Positions 1-8,760 of a stretch of DNA of 64,000 nt are shown piece after piece; the stretch's first letter is position 1, and each line of letters opens with the position of its first letter. The notes under the pieces were generated by a model. That model worked only from the letters and a program-made list of their open reading frames with translations, was not told the origin of the DNA and did not search any database. The position numbers and the translations under genes are program-made. Location: positions 62,001-126,000 of the forward strand of contig NZ_SSOD01000005.1 of NCBI RefSeq assembly GCF_004801305.1, in the 5' to 3' direction. The DNA comes from Pseudothauera rhizosphaerae (lineage in GTDB: Bacteria > Pseudomonadota > Gammaproteobacteria > Burkholderiales > Rhodocyclaceae).

Positions 1-1196
1 CAGGTCACGTAGAGCATTGTGCCACCGGGCCGCAGGATATGCCAAAGCGCATCGAGGATCTCCGCCTGCTGCGCGGCGAAGCGCGGGATGTCCTCGCGCC
101 GGCGCAGCCACTTGATGTCCGGGTGGCGGCGCGCCACGCCGGACGCCGAGCAGGGCACGTCGGCCAGGATGCGGTCGTAGGGGCGGCCGTCCCACCACTC
201 CGCCGGCCGGCGCGCGTCGCCCACCTTGACCTCGCCGGCCAGGCCGAGGCGGGCGAAGTTCTCCGCGATGCGGCGCGCCCGGCGCGGATCGAGCTCCAGC
301 GCGGTGAGCTGCACGTCCGCCAGTTCCAGGATGTGGGCGGCCTTGCCGCCAGGCGCGGCGCAAGCGTCCAGCACACGTCCGGCCTGCACCCCCAGCCACT
401 GCGCCGCCCATTGCGCACCGGCATCCTGCACCGAGATCCAGCCCTCGGCGAAGCCCGGCAGGCGGTCCACCGGACACGGGCGTTCGAGCAGCAGCGCGCC
501 GTTGTCGAGTTCCCGCGCCGCGATGCCCTGCTCGGTGAAGGCGTCCAGCACCTGCGCCGGCGTGGCGCGGCGGCGATTGACGCGCAGGGCCATGGGCGGA
601 TGCAGGTTGCCGGCCGCGAGCGCGGCCTCCCACTCCGCGGGCCAGGCGGCGCGCAGGCGGGCGATCCACCAGTCGGGGTGGCGGTGGCGCGCGACCTCGT
701 CGGCCCCGCGCCAGCGTTCCACCTGGTCGGCCTGGCGGATGACGTTGCGCAGCACGCCGTTGATCACGCCCTTGAGGCCGGGCGCGCCGTGGGCCGCGGC
801 CTCCACCGCCTGGTCCACCAGGGTGTGCAGGTTCTCGGGACGGGTTTCCATGCGGTGCAGCGCTACCTTCAGCAGCGCCTGCCAGGGCTCGACCAGGGGT
901 TTCTGCATCAGCCGGCGCAGCACGGGGTCGGCGCGGCCGTAGTCGCGCAGCGTGCCCCAGGTCAGGTCGCGCACCGCGCCACGGGTGGCGTCGCTCCACT
1001 CGGGGTGGGCGCGCAGCAATTCCTCCCAGGCGTCGGTCAGGTTGGCGCCGCCGCCGACCGCGCTCACCAGCTCTGCCGACCGCAGCAGGCTGTAGGCCAG
1101 GCTGTCCGGGGGCAGGGGCGCACGCGGGGCAGCGGGACGGGGGCGGGACGGCGCTGGCCGCACGGAGTGGCGGCTGGAATTCGGGGAACGGGTCAC
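1..1196 (-). CDS. rsmB: 16S rRNA (cytosine-967-C5)-methyltransferase RsmB, C-terminus cut by window edge
   Basis: SAM-dependent methyltransferase that makes m5C967 in 16S rRNA. The reading frame opens at a GTG (1194-1196) and runs off the left edge after about 398 codons, so roughly 30-40 C-terminal residues are missing. An N-terminal NusB-like helical domain is visible, with LVDQAVEAA near residue 120. The catalytic region near the window edge contains PCSASGV followed by RRHPDIKWLRR, the motif IV cysteine region typical of the family. The last visible residues, ILRPGGTMLYVT, lead into the missing motif VI TCS. The first 30 residues are Pro/Arg-rich, and no ATG lies upstream, so the exact start is uncertain. 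RsmB usually follows def-fmt; here it is separated from them. Confidence 0.93.
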   Translation of the reverse strand, partial: MTRSPNSSRHSVRPAPSRPRPAAPRAPLPPDSLAYSLLRSAELVSAVGGGANLTDAWEELLRAHPEWSDATRGAVRDLTWGTLRDYGRADPVLRRLMQKPLVEPWQALLKVALHRMETRPENLHTLVDQAVEAAAHGAPGLKGVINGVLRNVIRQADQVERWRGADEVARHRHPDWWIARLRAAWPAEWEAALAAGNLHPPMALRVNRRRATPAQVLDAFTEQGIAARELDNGALLLERPCPVDRLPGFAEGWISVQDAGAQWAAQWLGVQAGRVLDACAAPGGKAAHILELADVQLTALELDPRRARRIAENFARLGLAGEVKVGDARRPAEWWDGRPYDRILADVPCSASGVARRHPDIKWLRRREDIPRFAAQQAEILDALWHILRPGGTMLYVT

Positions 1197-1223
1197 GGTG
1201 ACGGGGGCAGTCGCCGCCCGTGC

Positions 1224-2108
1224 TCAGGCGAGCAGGCGGCGCAGGTGGTTGGGCAGCGCGAACTGGGCGCAATGGACCGCGCCATTGTAGTGCTGAAGCG
1301 GCGCCAACTGGCGCTCGGCGATGCGCGCATTCACCTCGGCGGCAGCCAGGGCGGCGGGGTCCAGCGCATCGGACGCGCAGGCCATGCCCCACAGGCTGCC
1401 GTACAGGGGGATGTAGAGAAAGTAGGGCTGCACGCGGGCGAAGGCCGCGCGCAGGTTGTCCACCAGTTGACGCACCCGTTCGGGGTGGAAGATGGGTGCG
1501 CCGATATGCAGGGTGATCGCACCCTGCTCGGTGAGCAGGGCCTTGCAGTCGGCTAAGAATTCGCGCGAATAGAGCGCTTCGGCGGGACCGACAGGGTCGG
1601 TCAGGTCGAGCACGATGAGGTCGAAACGCTCGCCGATGGCGGGCGCGACTTCCCGCACGTAGTGCAGTCCGTCTTCCACGCGCAGTTCCAGGCGCGGATC
1701 GTCGAGAGCACCCTTGTGCACCGCCTGCAGGTGTTGGCGGGCGATGTCGATGACCTTCGCGTCCAGCTCGACCAGCACCACGCGCTGCATGGTCGGATGC
1801 TTGAACAGTTCCTCGGCCGAGCCGCCATCGCCGCCGCCGATGATCAGCGCGGAGCGCGGATCGGGGTGGGCGATGGCGGGCACGTGGATGAGGTTCTCGT
1901 GGTAGAAGAACTCGTCGCGCTCGGAGGTCATGAAGCAGCCGTCGAGGCGGAACAGCTTGCCGAACTGGGGCGTGTCCCACACCTCGTAGCGCTGGAAGGC
2001 CGATTCGCCTTCGTCGAGCAGACGGCCCTTGCGGTAGAAGAAACCGGCGTCTTCGTTGAGCCACTCCAGCAGCAGCTCGTCGGTCGCCTTGCCGTCGTGT
2101 CCGCTCAC
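1224..2108 (-). CDS. speE: Spermidine synthase (polyamine aminopropyltransferase)
   Basis: Transfers the aminopropyl group from decarboxylated SAM to putrescine to give spermidine. The 294-residue protein has the N-terminal beta domain (YEVWDTPQFGKLFRLDG near 41-57), then the nucleotide-binding GGGDGG at 91-96 and LIVLDLTDPVGPA, where the catalytic aspartate is expected. I chose the GTG start at 2106-2108, whose bases overlap the speD stop (GTGA). The frame stays open farther upstream, but that part is only the shadow of speD. The overlap with speD indicates one mRNA and translational coupling, so the pair makes spermidine from SAM and putrescine. Confidence 0.95.
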   Translation of the reverse strand: MSGHDGKATDELLLEWLNEDAGFFYRKGRLLDEGESAFQRYEVWDTPQFGKLFRLDGCFMTSERDEFFYHENLIHVPAIAHPDPRSALIIGGGDGGSAEELFKHPTMQRVVLVELDAKVIDIARQHLQAVHKGALDDPRLELRVEDGLHYVREVAPAIGERFDLIVLDLTDPVGPAEALYSREFLADCKALLTEQGAITLHIGAPIFHPERVRQLVDNLRAAFARVQPYFLYIPLYGSLWGMACASDALDPAALAAAEVNARIAERQLAPLQHYNGAVHCAQFALPNHLRRLLA

Positions 2109-2497
2109 GGCGATACCTCGGTGGCGATCCGGCCGCGGATCACGTCGTGGCGGGCGTCGTCTTCCGGCTTCAAGGTATCGATCACGCGCCGGAACACGCG
2201 GCGGGCGCGGCCGCTGTTGTCGCGGGAGAAGTTGCACACGTAGACATCGAGGGTGACATCGCCGCTTTCTGGCCAGGTATGGATGGCCAGGTGCGATTCG
2301 GCGAGGACTACGGTGCCGGTCACGCCGGCTTTCTCCCCGTCGTCGTGGGTGAATTGGTAGAAGTAGGCTCCCAGCGGCGTTAGGCCGGCGGCACGGCATT
2401 CGTCGACGCACAGCGTCTCCAGCACGGCACGGTCCTTGAGCAATTCGGGAGGGCAATGACAGCGGTACAAATCCGCAATCAGATGAAGTCCGTTCAT
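2105..2497 (-). CDS. speD: S-adenosylmethionine decarboxylase proenzyme (prokaryotic class)
   Basis: Makes the aminopropyl donor for speE. The 130-residue proenzyme has the self-cleavage site LAES/HLAIHTWPE: cleavage between Glu67 and Ser68 gives the pyruvoyl cofactor on Ser68. His73 and Cys88 sit at the spacing seen in the Bacillus/Thermotoga-type enzymes (Ser63/His68/Cys83 plus five). The start chosen is the ATG at 2495-2497, giving MNGLHLIAD; a start seven codons upstream is possible but adds an atypical leader. Its stop overlaps the speE start. Confidence 0.95.
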   Translation of the reverse strand: MNGLHLIADLYRCHCPPELLKDRAVLETLCVDECRAAGLTPLGAYFYQFTHDDGEKAGVTGTVVLAESHLAIHTWPESGDVTLDVYVCNFSRDNSGRARRVFRRVIDTLKPEDDARHDVIRGRIATEVSP

Positions 2498-2604
2498 GGT
2501 GCGCTTCGATCCAACCACAGAAAAGCGGCCGATTTTACCACGCCGGAGGCGGAAATATTCCTGCCAATGGATCCCGGCCGTTGAGGCCGGCGTCCGCGCC
2601 GGCC

Positions 2605-2620
2605 TGTTCCACGTGGAACA
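2605..2620. promoter_or_regulatory. parS: parS-like centromere palindrome (perfect 16-bp)
   Basis: TGTTCCACGTGGAACA is a perfect palindrome matching the ParB-binding parS consensus TGTTTCACGTGAAACA at 14 of 16 positions, with the two differences compensating each other. It lies in the intergenic space between speD and the TSUP permease, about 4.6 kb from the dnaA region, where chromosomal parS sites are expected. Confidence 0.75.
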
Positions 2621-2629
2621 CAGCCGGAC

Positions 2630-3400
2630 TCAGGCGGCGATCAGATCGTAGGCCAGCTTGGCGATCAGCACCGCCACCACGCCGAGAAACATCTTGCGCA
2701 CGAAGGCCGTGCCGTGGCGCAGCGCCATCCGCGAACCGCTCACGGCACCGGCGAGATTGCATGCCGCCATCAGCAGTCCGAGCTGCCACAGCACTTCGAC
2801 GTTGAATGCGAAGTAACTGATGGCCGCCAGATTGGTCGCCACATTGAGCACCTTGGCGGTCACCGACGCGCGCAGGAAGTCCATGCCCAGCGTGCGGATG
2901 AACAGGAAGATAAGGAAGCTGCCAGTGCCTGGACCGAAGAAGCCGTCATAGAAACCGACCGCCAGGCCGATCGCGACCGCAACCGCGGCGGTGCGCAATG
3001 GCGACGCGTATTCGCGCGAATGCAAGCCGAGATCCTTCTTGACGAAGGTATATGCGGCGACGCCGATCAGCAGCACGAGGATCAGCGGCCGCAGCACTGA
3101 TGGCGGCAAATAGGCCACCGCCTTGGCACCGTACCAGGCACCGACCAGCGCCGCGAGGGCTCCGGGCGCCGCCGCTGCCCAGGGAATGCGCACCCGGCGC
3201 GCGTATTGCACCGCCGCGCTCGCCGTGCCGATGATGCTGGCGATCTTGTTGGTGGCGAAAAGGCTCGCTGGTGCAGCCGACGGGTAAGCCGCGAACAGGG
3301 CTGGAACCTGGATCAGCCCCCCCCCGCCGACCACCGCGTCGACGAAGCCGGCGAAGAACGCTGCGAGACCGAGAGCGAGAAAGACGAAGTCGTAGTCCAT
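2630..3400 (-). CDS. TSUP family (TauE/SafE, YfcA-like) membrane permease
   Basis: Predicted inner-membrane anion exporter of the TauE/SafE superfamily (sulfite, sulfoacetate and related organosulfur anions are known substrates; the one here is not evident). The 256-residue protein has about eight hydrophobic segments and the family's repeated glycine-rich loops: FVDAVVGGGGLI near residues 20-31 and GFYDGFFGPGTGSFL in the second half. It ends in the membrane. It is flanked on both sides by parS-like palindromes, and the upstream one lies within 10 bases of the ATG, so ParB binding could affect its transcription. Confidence 0.88.
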   Translation of the reverse strand: MDYDFVFLALGLAAFFAGFVDAVVGGGGLIQVPALFAAYPSAAPASLFATNKIASIIGTASAAVQYARRVRIPWAAAAPGALAALVGAWYGAKAVAYLPPSVLRPLILVLLIGVAAYTFVKKDLGLHSREYASPLRTAAVAVAIGLAVGFYDGFFGPGTGSFLIFLFIRTLGMDFLRASVTAKVLNVATNLAAISYFAFNVEVLWQLGLLMAACNLAGAVSGSRMALRHGTAFVRKMFLGVVAVLIAKLAYDLIAA

Positions 3401-3407
3401 TCAGTTC

Positions 3408-3423
3408 CGTTTCACGTGAAACA
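3408..3423. promoter_or_regulatory. parS: parS-like centromere palindrome
   Basis: CGTTTCACGTGAAACA matches the parS consensus TGTTTCACGTGAAACA at 15 of 16 bases; the inner 14 bases are a perfect palindrome. It lies between the mnmE stop and the TSUP permease start, about 800 bp from the site at 2605. Confidence 0.82.
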
Positions 3424-3443
3424 ATGTCCGCCGCCCGACCCGT

Positions 3444-4802
3444 CTATTTGCCGATGCAGAAACGGGAGAAGATGACACCCAGCAGATCGTCCGAGGAGAA
3501 CTCGCCGGTGATTTCGCCGATGCTCTCCTGAGCGAGGCGCAGCTCCTCCGCGAACAGTTCAAGCGCTCCGACCTCCCCGGCCGCGTTGCCCACGTGCTCC
3601 AGTGCCGTACGCAATGCCTGCAGATGACGTTCGCGGGCGAGCACCAGATCTTCACCGTGGGCGTGCCAGCCAGCCACCCGCAGCAACTCCGCACGCAGCA
3701 GATCGACACCCTCGCCCGAGCGCGCCGACAGATATACCCCGACCGCACCGCCCTCTTCGACCCGCCATGCGCGCTCGCCGTACAGATCGATCTTGTTGTG
3801 CACGGTGATGCGCTCGACGTCCTGCGGCAAGCGCGCATCGATCCCGGCCGCCTCGCCTTCATCCGCGCCGGCGCCGGCATCGACCAGCCGCAAGATGACA
3901 TCGGCGCGTTCGATCTCGCGCCAGGTGCGGGCGATGCCGATGCGCTCCACCTCGTCCGTGGTCTCGCGCAGACCCGCGGTATCGATGACGTGCAGCGGGA
4001 TGCCTTCGAGCTGTATGGTTTCGCGCAGCGCGTCGCGCGTCGTGCCGGCGATCTCGGTGACGATGGCCCGCTCCTCGCCCACGAGCTGGTTGAGCAGGCT
4101 GGACTTGCCGACATTGGGCTGGCCCACCAGGACCACGTTTAGCCCGCTGCGCAGCAGCGCCCCCTGGCGGGCGCGGTCGAGCAGACCTTCGAGGCGGGCG
4201 CGCAAATGCGCCAAGCGGCCGAAGGCGTCGGCCTTTTCCAGAAAGTCGAGTTCCTCTTCGGGAAAATCCAGCGTCGCCTCAACCAGCATGCGCAGGTCGA
4301 TCAGGGCGTCGCGGATCTGCGTGACCTCGGCCGAGAACGCACCGGACAGCGAGCGCAGTGCCGAGCGTGCCGCCGCGGCCGTAGACGCCTCGATCAGGTC
4401 GGCCACACCTTCGGCCTGCGCCAGATCCAGCTTGCCGTTGAGAAAGGCGCGCTTAGTGAACTCACCGGGTTCCGCGAGCCGCGCCCCCAGTTCCAGGCAA
4501 CGCCCCAGCAGCATCCCCATGACCACGGGGCCACCGTGACCCTGCAGCTCGATGACGTCCTCGCCGGTAAAGGAATGGGGTGCCGGAAAGTACAGCAACA
4601 GCCCTTCGTCGATCGCCTCGCCCGCCTCGTTGCGGAAGCGGGCGAACAGGGCCGTACGCGGTTGCGGCTCGCGACCGCAGAGCGCGCGCGCGAAGGGCAG
4701 CAGATCGCCGCCGGACACGCGCACCACGCCGATGCCGCCCCGGCCCGGCGCGGTGGCGACGGCCGCTATGGTGTCACGCGGCCTTGCTGCCGGGCTTTGC
4801 AC
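3444..4802 (-). CDS. mnmE: tRNA-5-carboxymethylaminomethyl-2-thiouridine GTPase MnmE (TrmE)
   Basis: K+-activated GTPase that works with MnmG to build cmnm5U34 in tRNA wobble positions. The 452-residue protein has an N-terminal tetrahydrofolate-binding domain (about 10-125), a helical domain, an inserted G domain and the C-terminal Cys motif. Visible motifs are G1 GQPNVGKSS (227-235), the arginine-finger-like loop GTTRDALR, G3 DTAG (274-277), G4 NKID and C-terminal CIGK (449-452). Its first bases overlap the end of yidC by about 29 bp. The rpmH-rnpA-yidC-mnmE order is classic for the origin region; mnmG does not follow in this window. Confidence 0.97.
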   Translation of the reverse strand: MQSPAARPRDTIAAVATAPGRGGIGVVRVSGGDLLPFARALCGREPQPRTALFARFRNEAGEAIDEGLLLYFPAPHSFTGEDVIELQGHGGPVVMGMLLGRCLELGARLAEPGEFTKRAFLNGKLDLAQAEGVADLIEASTAAAARSALRSLSGAFSAEVTQIRDALIDLRMLVEATLDFPEEELDFLEKADAFGRLAHLRARLEGLLDRARQGALLRSGLNVVLVGQPNVGKSSLLNQLVGEERAIVTEIAGTTRDALRETIQLEGIPLHVIDTAGLRETTDEVERIGIARTWREIERADVILRLVDAGAGADEGEAAGIDARLPQDVERITVHNKIDLYGERAWRVEEGGAVGVYLSARSGEGVDLLRAELLRVAGWHAHGEDLVLARERHLQALRTALEHVGNAAGEVGALELFAEELRLAQESIGEITGEFSSDDLLGVIFSRFCIGK

Positions 4803-6435
4803 CCTCGATCATCCGGGTGATCTGCCACTGCTGCGCAATGGACAGGATGTTGTTCACCACCCAGTACAGCACCAGGCCGGACGGGAACCACAGGAACATG
4901 AAGGTGAACACGATGGGCAGCGCCATCATGACCTTGGCCTGGATCGGGTCCGGCGGCGTCGGGTTGAGCTTCATCTGCACCAGCATGGACACACCCATGA
5001 TGATGGGCAGGATGAAGTACGGGTCCTTGGACGACAGGTCCTGAATCCAGCCCAGCCAGGGCGCGTGGCGCATCTCCACGCTGCCCAGCAGCACCCAGTA
5101 CAGCGCGATGAACACCGGAATCTGCACCAGGATGGGCAGGCAGCCGCCGAGCGGATTGATCTTCTCCGTGCGGTAGAGATTCATCATCTCCTGCTGCATC
5201 TTGGCCTTGTCGTCGCCGTACACTTCCTTCAGGCGCTGCAGGCGCGGACCCAGCACGCGCATCTTGGCCATGGACTTGTAGCTCGCCGCCGACAGCGGGA
5301 AGAACACCGCCTTGATCGCCACCGTCACCAGGATGATCGCCCAGCCCCAGTTGCCAGTCAGGCGGTAGAACCAGGACAGCACCCAGAACAGCGGCGCGGC
5401 GATGACCGTGAGGAAGCCGTAGTCCACCACCAGGTCGAGGCCGGGGGCGATGTCTTCCAGCTTGTCCTGCTCCTGCGGACCGGCGTACAGGCGCAGCGCG
5501 ATGCTTCCCTTCTGGCCGGGTGCAACCTCGGCCACCGGCAGCATCACCCCGGCGCGGTACAGGCCCTGCCCCAGCGGATCGGCGTAGAACTCGCGCTGCA
5601 GGCCGTCCTGCGGCAGCCAGGCGCTGACGAAATAGTGCTGCACCATGGCCACCCAGCCGTCGGCGGCCTGGCGTGCGAACTTCGCCTTGCTCTCGGCGAT
5701 GTCCTCGAACTGCACCTTCTGGAAGCGCTCCGCGTCGGTATAGAAGGCCGGCCCGGTAAAGGTCTTCACGCCGTACAGGTCCACACCCTCGGCCGGCTTG
5801 CCGTCACGGGTGAACTGGAAGTAGGCGCGGGGCGCGATCGCCCCTTCTCCAAGGTTGTCGATCTCGTAGGCGATGTCCACCAGATAGCTGCCACGATGGA
5901 AGGTCAGCAGCTTGGCTACCTTGATTCCATTCTCGCCGCCCTGCGCCTCGAGGCGCACGGTCAGGCTGTCCTGGCCGTCGGCCAGTGCAAGCTCGTCGCC
6001 CGGCAGCGCAAACAGCGTCTTGTGGTTGGGCAGGCCATCGCCGATCAGCCCCGACTGCGCGGCATACACGTGCCGCCCGCCGTCGTCGAAGAGCACGAAG
6101 TTCTGCGTGCGATCCTCGTTCGACTTGTGCGCCGGCAGCTCCATGCGCACGATGTCGCCGCCCTGGGCGGAGATGTCCACCACCATCAGGTCGGTGCGCA
6201 CCTTCAGGCGCTGCGCCGTGTCCGGAACAGCCGCGGCCTGCTGTCCGCCGGGCAGGCTCGCCGCCGCGTCCAGGCTGCCACCGGCAGTGGGCGTGGGTAG
6301 CGATGCGGCGCCCGTGCCGGAGGCCTGCGGCGCCACCGCGGCCGGCTGCGGCCGGTTGTACTCCAGCCAGTTGGACCACAGCATCACCAGCGCGAACGAG
6401 AAAACAAGGAAGAGGATGAGGCGACGTTGGTCCAT
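4774..6435 (-). CDS. yidC: Membrane protein insertase YidC
   Basis: Inserts and folds inner-membrane proteins, alone or with SecYEG. The 553-residue protein has the Gram-negative layout: an N-terminal signal-anchor helix ([15 protein letters not shown]), a large periplasmic beta domain (about 60-330) after a Gln/Pro/Ala-rich linker, and five C-terminal membrane helices. These include [22 protein letters not shown] and the final [17 protein letters not shown] took the ATG at 6433-6435 (MDQRRLILF), which matches the family; an ATG four codons upstream is also possible. Neither start has a strong ribosome site. No yidD lies between it and rnpA. Confidence 0.96.
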   Translation of the reverse strand: MDQRRLILFLVFSFALVMLWSNWLEYNRPQPAAVAPQASGTGAASLPTPTAGGSLDAAASLPGGQQAAAVPDTAQRLKVRTDLMVVDISAQGGDIVRMELPAHKSNEDRTQNFVLFDDGGRHVYAAQSGLIGDGLPNHKTLFALPGDELALADGQDSLTVRLEAQGGENGIKVAKLLTFHRGSYLVDIAYEIDNLGEGAIAPRAYFQFTRDGKPAEGVDLYGVKTFTGPAFYTDAERFQKVQFEDIAESKAKFARQAADGWVAMVQHYFVSAWLPQDGLQREFYADPLGQGLYRAGVMLPVAEVAPGQKGSIALRLYAGPQEQDKLEDIAPGLDLVVDYGFLTVIAAPLFWVLSWFYRLTGNWGWAIILVTVAIKAVFFPLSAASYKSMAKMRVLGPRLQRLKEVYGDDKAKMQQEMMNLYRTEKINPLGGCLPILVQIPVFIALYWVLLGSVEMRHAPWLGWIQDLSSKDPYFILPIIMGVSMLVQMKLNPTPPDPIQAKVMMALPIVFTFMFLWFPSGLVLYWVVNNILSIAQQWQITRMIEGAKPGSKAA

Positions 6436-6512
6436 ACCGGCTGTCATCGATTGTGTATTCGTTGGTCGAGGAACGGAATCATACCCGCCCCGTGTGCACC
6501 GTGTGCGGTGCT

Positions 6513-6899
6513 TCAGCCCCCGCTTTCCGGCTGCTGCGTCGCGCGCGGCAGCCGGGCCAGCAGCCGGCTCACGTCTTCGTTGAGCATCGCGCGCGTCGCG
6601 TCGTCGGCCTTGGCATGCAGGCGCACGATCAGGTCGCAGGCCGGCAGCCCGGCGCGCATCTTGCGGAAGTTCTCGCGCACGATGCGCTTGAGCAGATTGC
6701 GCAGACTTGCACGCCGCGCCAACTTCTTGGCCACCACCACGCCGAGCCGCGCGCTATCCAGCCCGTTGGGGCGGTAATGGACGATGAACCAGCGCCCCTT
6801 CAACGCCCGCCGAAAAGCAAAAACGGATGAATACTCATCCGTTTTGCGTAGTCTGTGGGCGTCGCGAAAACTGAGGTCAACGCCCGGAAGGCTCGTCAC
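6513..6899 (-). CDS. rnpA: Ribonuclease P protein component
   Basis: Protein cofactor of RNase P, which matures tRNA 5' ends. The 128-residue basic protein has RLRKTDEYSSVFAFRRALKG near its start and the RNR-type signature ARRASLRNLLKRIVRENFR. The chosen start is GTG at 6897-6899, placed one base after the rpmH stop; ATG codons farther upstream would lie inside rpmH. The coding sequence contains a perfect 11-bp inverted repeat at 6820-6845. Expected to be co-transcribed with rpmH. Confidence 0.93.
   Translation of the reverse strand: MTSLPGVDLSFRDAHRLRKTDEYSSVFAFRRALKGRWFIVHYRPNGLDSARLGVVVAKKLARRASLRNLLKRIVRENFRKMRAGLPACDLIVRLHAKADDATRAMLNEDVSRLLARLPRATQQPESGG
6820..6845. repeat. Perfect 11-bp inverted repeat inside rnpA
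   Basis: Arms AAAACGGATGA (6820-6830) and TCATCCGTTTT (6835-6845) around a 4-base loop form a strong hairpin in the rnpA message, coding for the KTDEYSSVF region. A possible RNA structure or protein site; its role is unknown. Confidence 0.6.
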
Positions 6900-6900
6900 C

Positions 6901-7035
6901 TCAGACAGCGAGGCGATGACGGCCCTTGGCGCGACGGGCACGGATCACCGCACGGCCGCCACGGGTCTTCATACGGACCAGGAAACCGTGGGTGCGCTTG
7001 CGGCGGACGACGGAAGGTTGGTAGGTGCGTTTCAT
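6901..7035 (-). CDS. rpmH: Large ribosomal subunit protein bL34
   Basis: A 44-residue, strongly basic ribosomal protein beginning [18 protein letters not shown] and ending in [10 protein letters not shown], a near-textbook bL34. It is the first gene of the minus-strand operon facing away from dnaA, followed one base later by rnpA. It marks the usual rpmH-dnaA divergent origin region. Confidence 0.98.
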   Translation of the reverse strand: MKRTYQPSVVRRKRTHGFLVRMKTRGGRAVIRARRAKGRHRLAV

Positions 7036-7118
7036 TTTTCAGCTTGCCTGAGGAAAGGTCAAACGCGGTATTTAATTGTGTAATCCCATGTTTGTCAAGC
7101 ATAATTTTTGGCCCAAGC

Positions 7119-7127
7119 TGTGGATAA
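7119..7127 (-). promoter_or_regulatory. DnaA box (perfect) in the rpmH-dnaA intergenic region
   Basis: TGTGGATAA is the reverse complement of the consensus DnaA box TTATCCACA. It sits in the divergent intergenic space just after an AT-rich tract (about 7066-7112: TATTTAATTGTG and CATAATTTTTGG). I find only one perfect box here, so this may be an autoregulatory site or part of oriC. The divergent gene orientation supports an origin nearby. Confidence 0.7.
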
Positions 7128-7329
7128 GTCCGCCCGCGGGGAGTAGAATCGCCCGGGTCGCCTCCGCCGGCTCAAGGAGGGGTCCGGTCCGCCCGCTGTG
7201 GCAGGCAGGCCCGCCGGCCCAGGCATCCCTACAACACATCAGGCCGCCGACTCCCCTCGTGTGCCCCGCGGCACATCCGCGGGCGGGCGCGTTTTGATTA
7301 CCGTGTCGCATGCACAGACCGCACGTTCC

Positions 7330-8727
7330 GTGAACCAAGACTTCTGGCCCTTCTGCCTGGCCCGCCTCGAACAGGAACTGCCCGCTCAGCAGTTCAACAC
7401 CTGGATCAGGGCTCTCGCCGCCAGCGAAGAGGATGGAACGCCCGCGCCGTGCGTCCGCCTGCACGCGCCCAACCGTTTCGTGCTGCAGTGGGTACGCGAG
7501 CGCTACCTGAACCGCATCGGCGAGCTCGCCGCCGAGTTCTTCGGCATCGCGCCGCAGATCGAACTCGCCCTGCCGGCGGCCGGCGGGCCCAGGCCGGCTG
7601 CAGCCGCCATGCCCAGCCAGCCGGCCGCTGCCGGCGAACCGGCGGCCGCACCCGAGCCCCCGCCCGAGCCCGAACCGCTGATCACCACCGCCGACCTGGC
7701 CTACGAGAAGACCCGGCTGAACCCGGACTTCACCTTCGACACCCTGGTCACCGGGCGCGCCAACGACCTCGCCCGCGCCGCGGCCATGCAGGTAGCGCAA
7801 AACCCCGGCACCTCCTACAACCCGCTCTTCGTCTATGGCGGCGTCGGCCTGGGCAAGACCCACCTGATCCACGCCATCGGCAACGCGGTGTACCGCGCCA
7901 ACCCGCGCGCGGTGATCCGCTACGTGCACGTGGAGGACTACTACGCCGACGTGGTGCGCGCCTACCAGCAGAAGAGCTTCGACGCCTTCAAGCGCTACTA
8001 CCGCTCGCTGGACCTGCTGCTGATCGACGACATCCAGTTCTTCAACAACAAGAACCGCACCCAGGAAGAGTTCTTCCACGCCTTCAACGCGCTGACCGAG
8101 GCACGCAAGCAGATCGTCATCACCTGCGACACCTACCCCAAGGACATCCAGGGCCTGGAAGACCGCCTCATTTCCCGCTTCGACTGGGGCCTCACGGTGC
8201 AGATCGAACCGCCCGAACTGGAAATGCGCGTCGCCATCCTGAAGAAGAAGGCCGAGGCCCTGCGCGTGGCCGTGGACGACGACGTGGCCTTCCTCATCGC
8301 CAAGAACCTGCGCTCCAACGTGCGCGAGCTGGAAGGCGCCCTCAACAAGGTGGTGGCCTACGCCCGCTTCCACGGCCGCGGCATCTCGCTGGAAGTGGCC
8401 AAGGAGGCGCTCAAGGATCTGCTCAACGCCCACAACCGCCAGCTCACCATCGAACACATCCAGAAAACGGTGGCCGACTACTACAAGATCAAGGTCGCCG
8501 ACATGCACTCCAAGAAACGCACCCGCGTGGTCGCCCGCCCGCGCCAGGTGGCCATGTGGCTGGCCAAGGAGCTCACCCCCCTGAGCCTGCCCGCCATCGG
8601 CGACGCCTTCGGCAACCGCGACCACACCACCGTGCTGCACGCCTGCCGCACCATCACCGAGCTGCGCCTGGGCGACCACCAGCTCAATCACGACGTCCAC
8701 GTGCTGACCCAGGTTCTCCGCGGTTAA
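7330..8727 (+). CDS. dnaA: Chromosomal replication initiator protein DnaA
   Basis: AAA+ initiator that binds DnaA boxes and melts oriC. The 465-residue reading taken here starts at GTG 7330 ([15 protein letters not shown]), which matches known betaproteobacterial N-termini; GTG 7303 and TTG 7294 are alternatives, and no in-frame ATG exists. Domain I spans about 1-85, a Pro/Ala/Glu-rich linker follows, then the AAA+ core with Walker [10 protein letters not shown] (from residue 170) and Walker [11 protein letters not shown] (about 229). The C-terminal DNA-binding domain carries the signature [12 protein letters not shown]. First gene of the plus-strand dnaA-dnaN-gyrB group. Confidence 0.97.
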   Translation: MNQDFWPFCLARLEQELPAQQFNTWIRALAASEEDGTPAPCVRLHAPNRFVLQWVRERYLNRIGELAAEFFGIAPQIELALPAAGGPRPAAAAMPSQPAAAGEPAAAPEPPPEPEPLITTADLAYEKTRLNPDFTFDTLVTGRANDLARAAAMQVAQNPGTSYNPLFVYGGVGLGKTHLIHAIGNAVYRANPRAVIRYVHVEDYYADVVRAYQQKSFDAFKRYYRSLDLLLIDDIQFFNNKNRTQEEFFHAFNALTEARKQIVITCDTYPKDIQGLEDRLISRFDWGLTVQIEPPELEMRVAILKKKAEALRVAVDDDVAFLIAKNLRSNVRELEGALNKVVAYARFHGRGISLEVAKEALKDLLNAHNRQLTIEHIQKTVADYYKIKVADMHSKKRTRVVARPRQVAMWLAKELTPLSLPAIGDAFGNRDHTTVLHACRTITELRLGDHQLNHDVHVLTQVLRG

Positions 8728-8760
8728 GCTTACCGATCAACCTTCACTCAACGAGACGCC

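Noticed and set aside
1224..2456. A longer 410-residue form of speE
   Set aside because: The extra N-terminus is an Arg/Pro-rich shadow of speD; the GTG overlapping the speD stop gives the normal length.
7198..7329. A 44-residue N-terminal extension of DnaA from GTG 7198
   Set aside because: The extension has no DnaA character, and homologous N-termini begin near the [12 protein letters not shown] motif.
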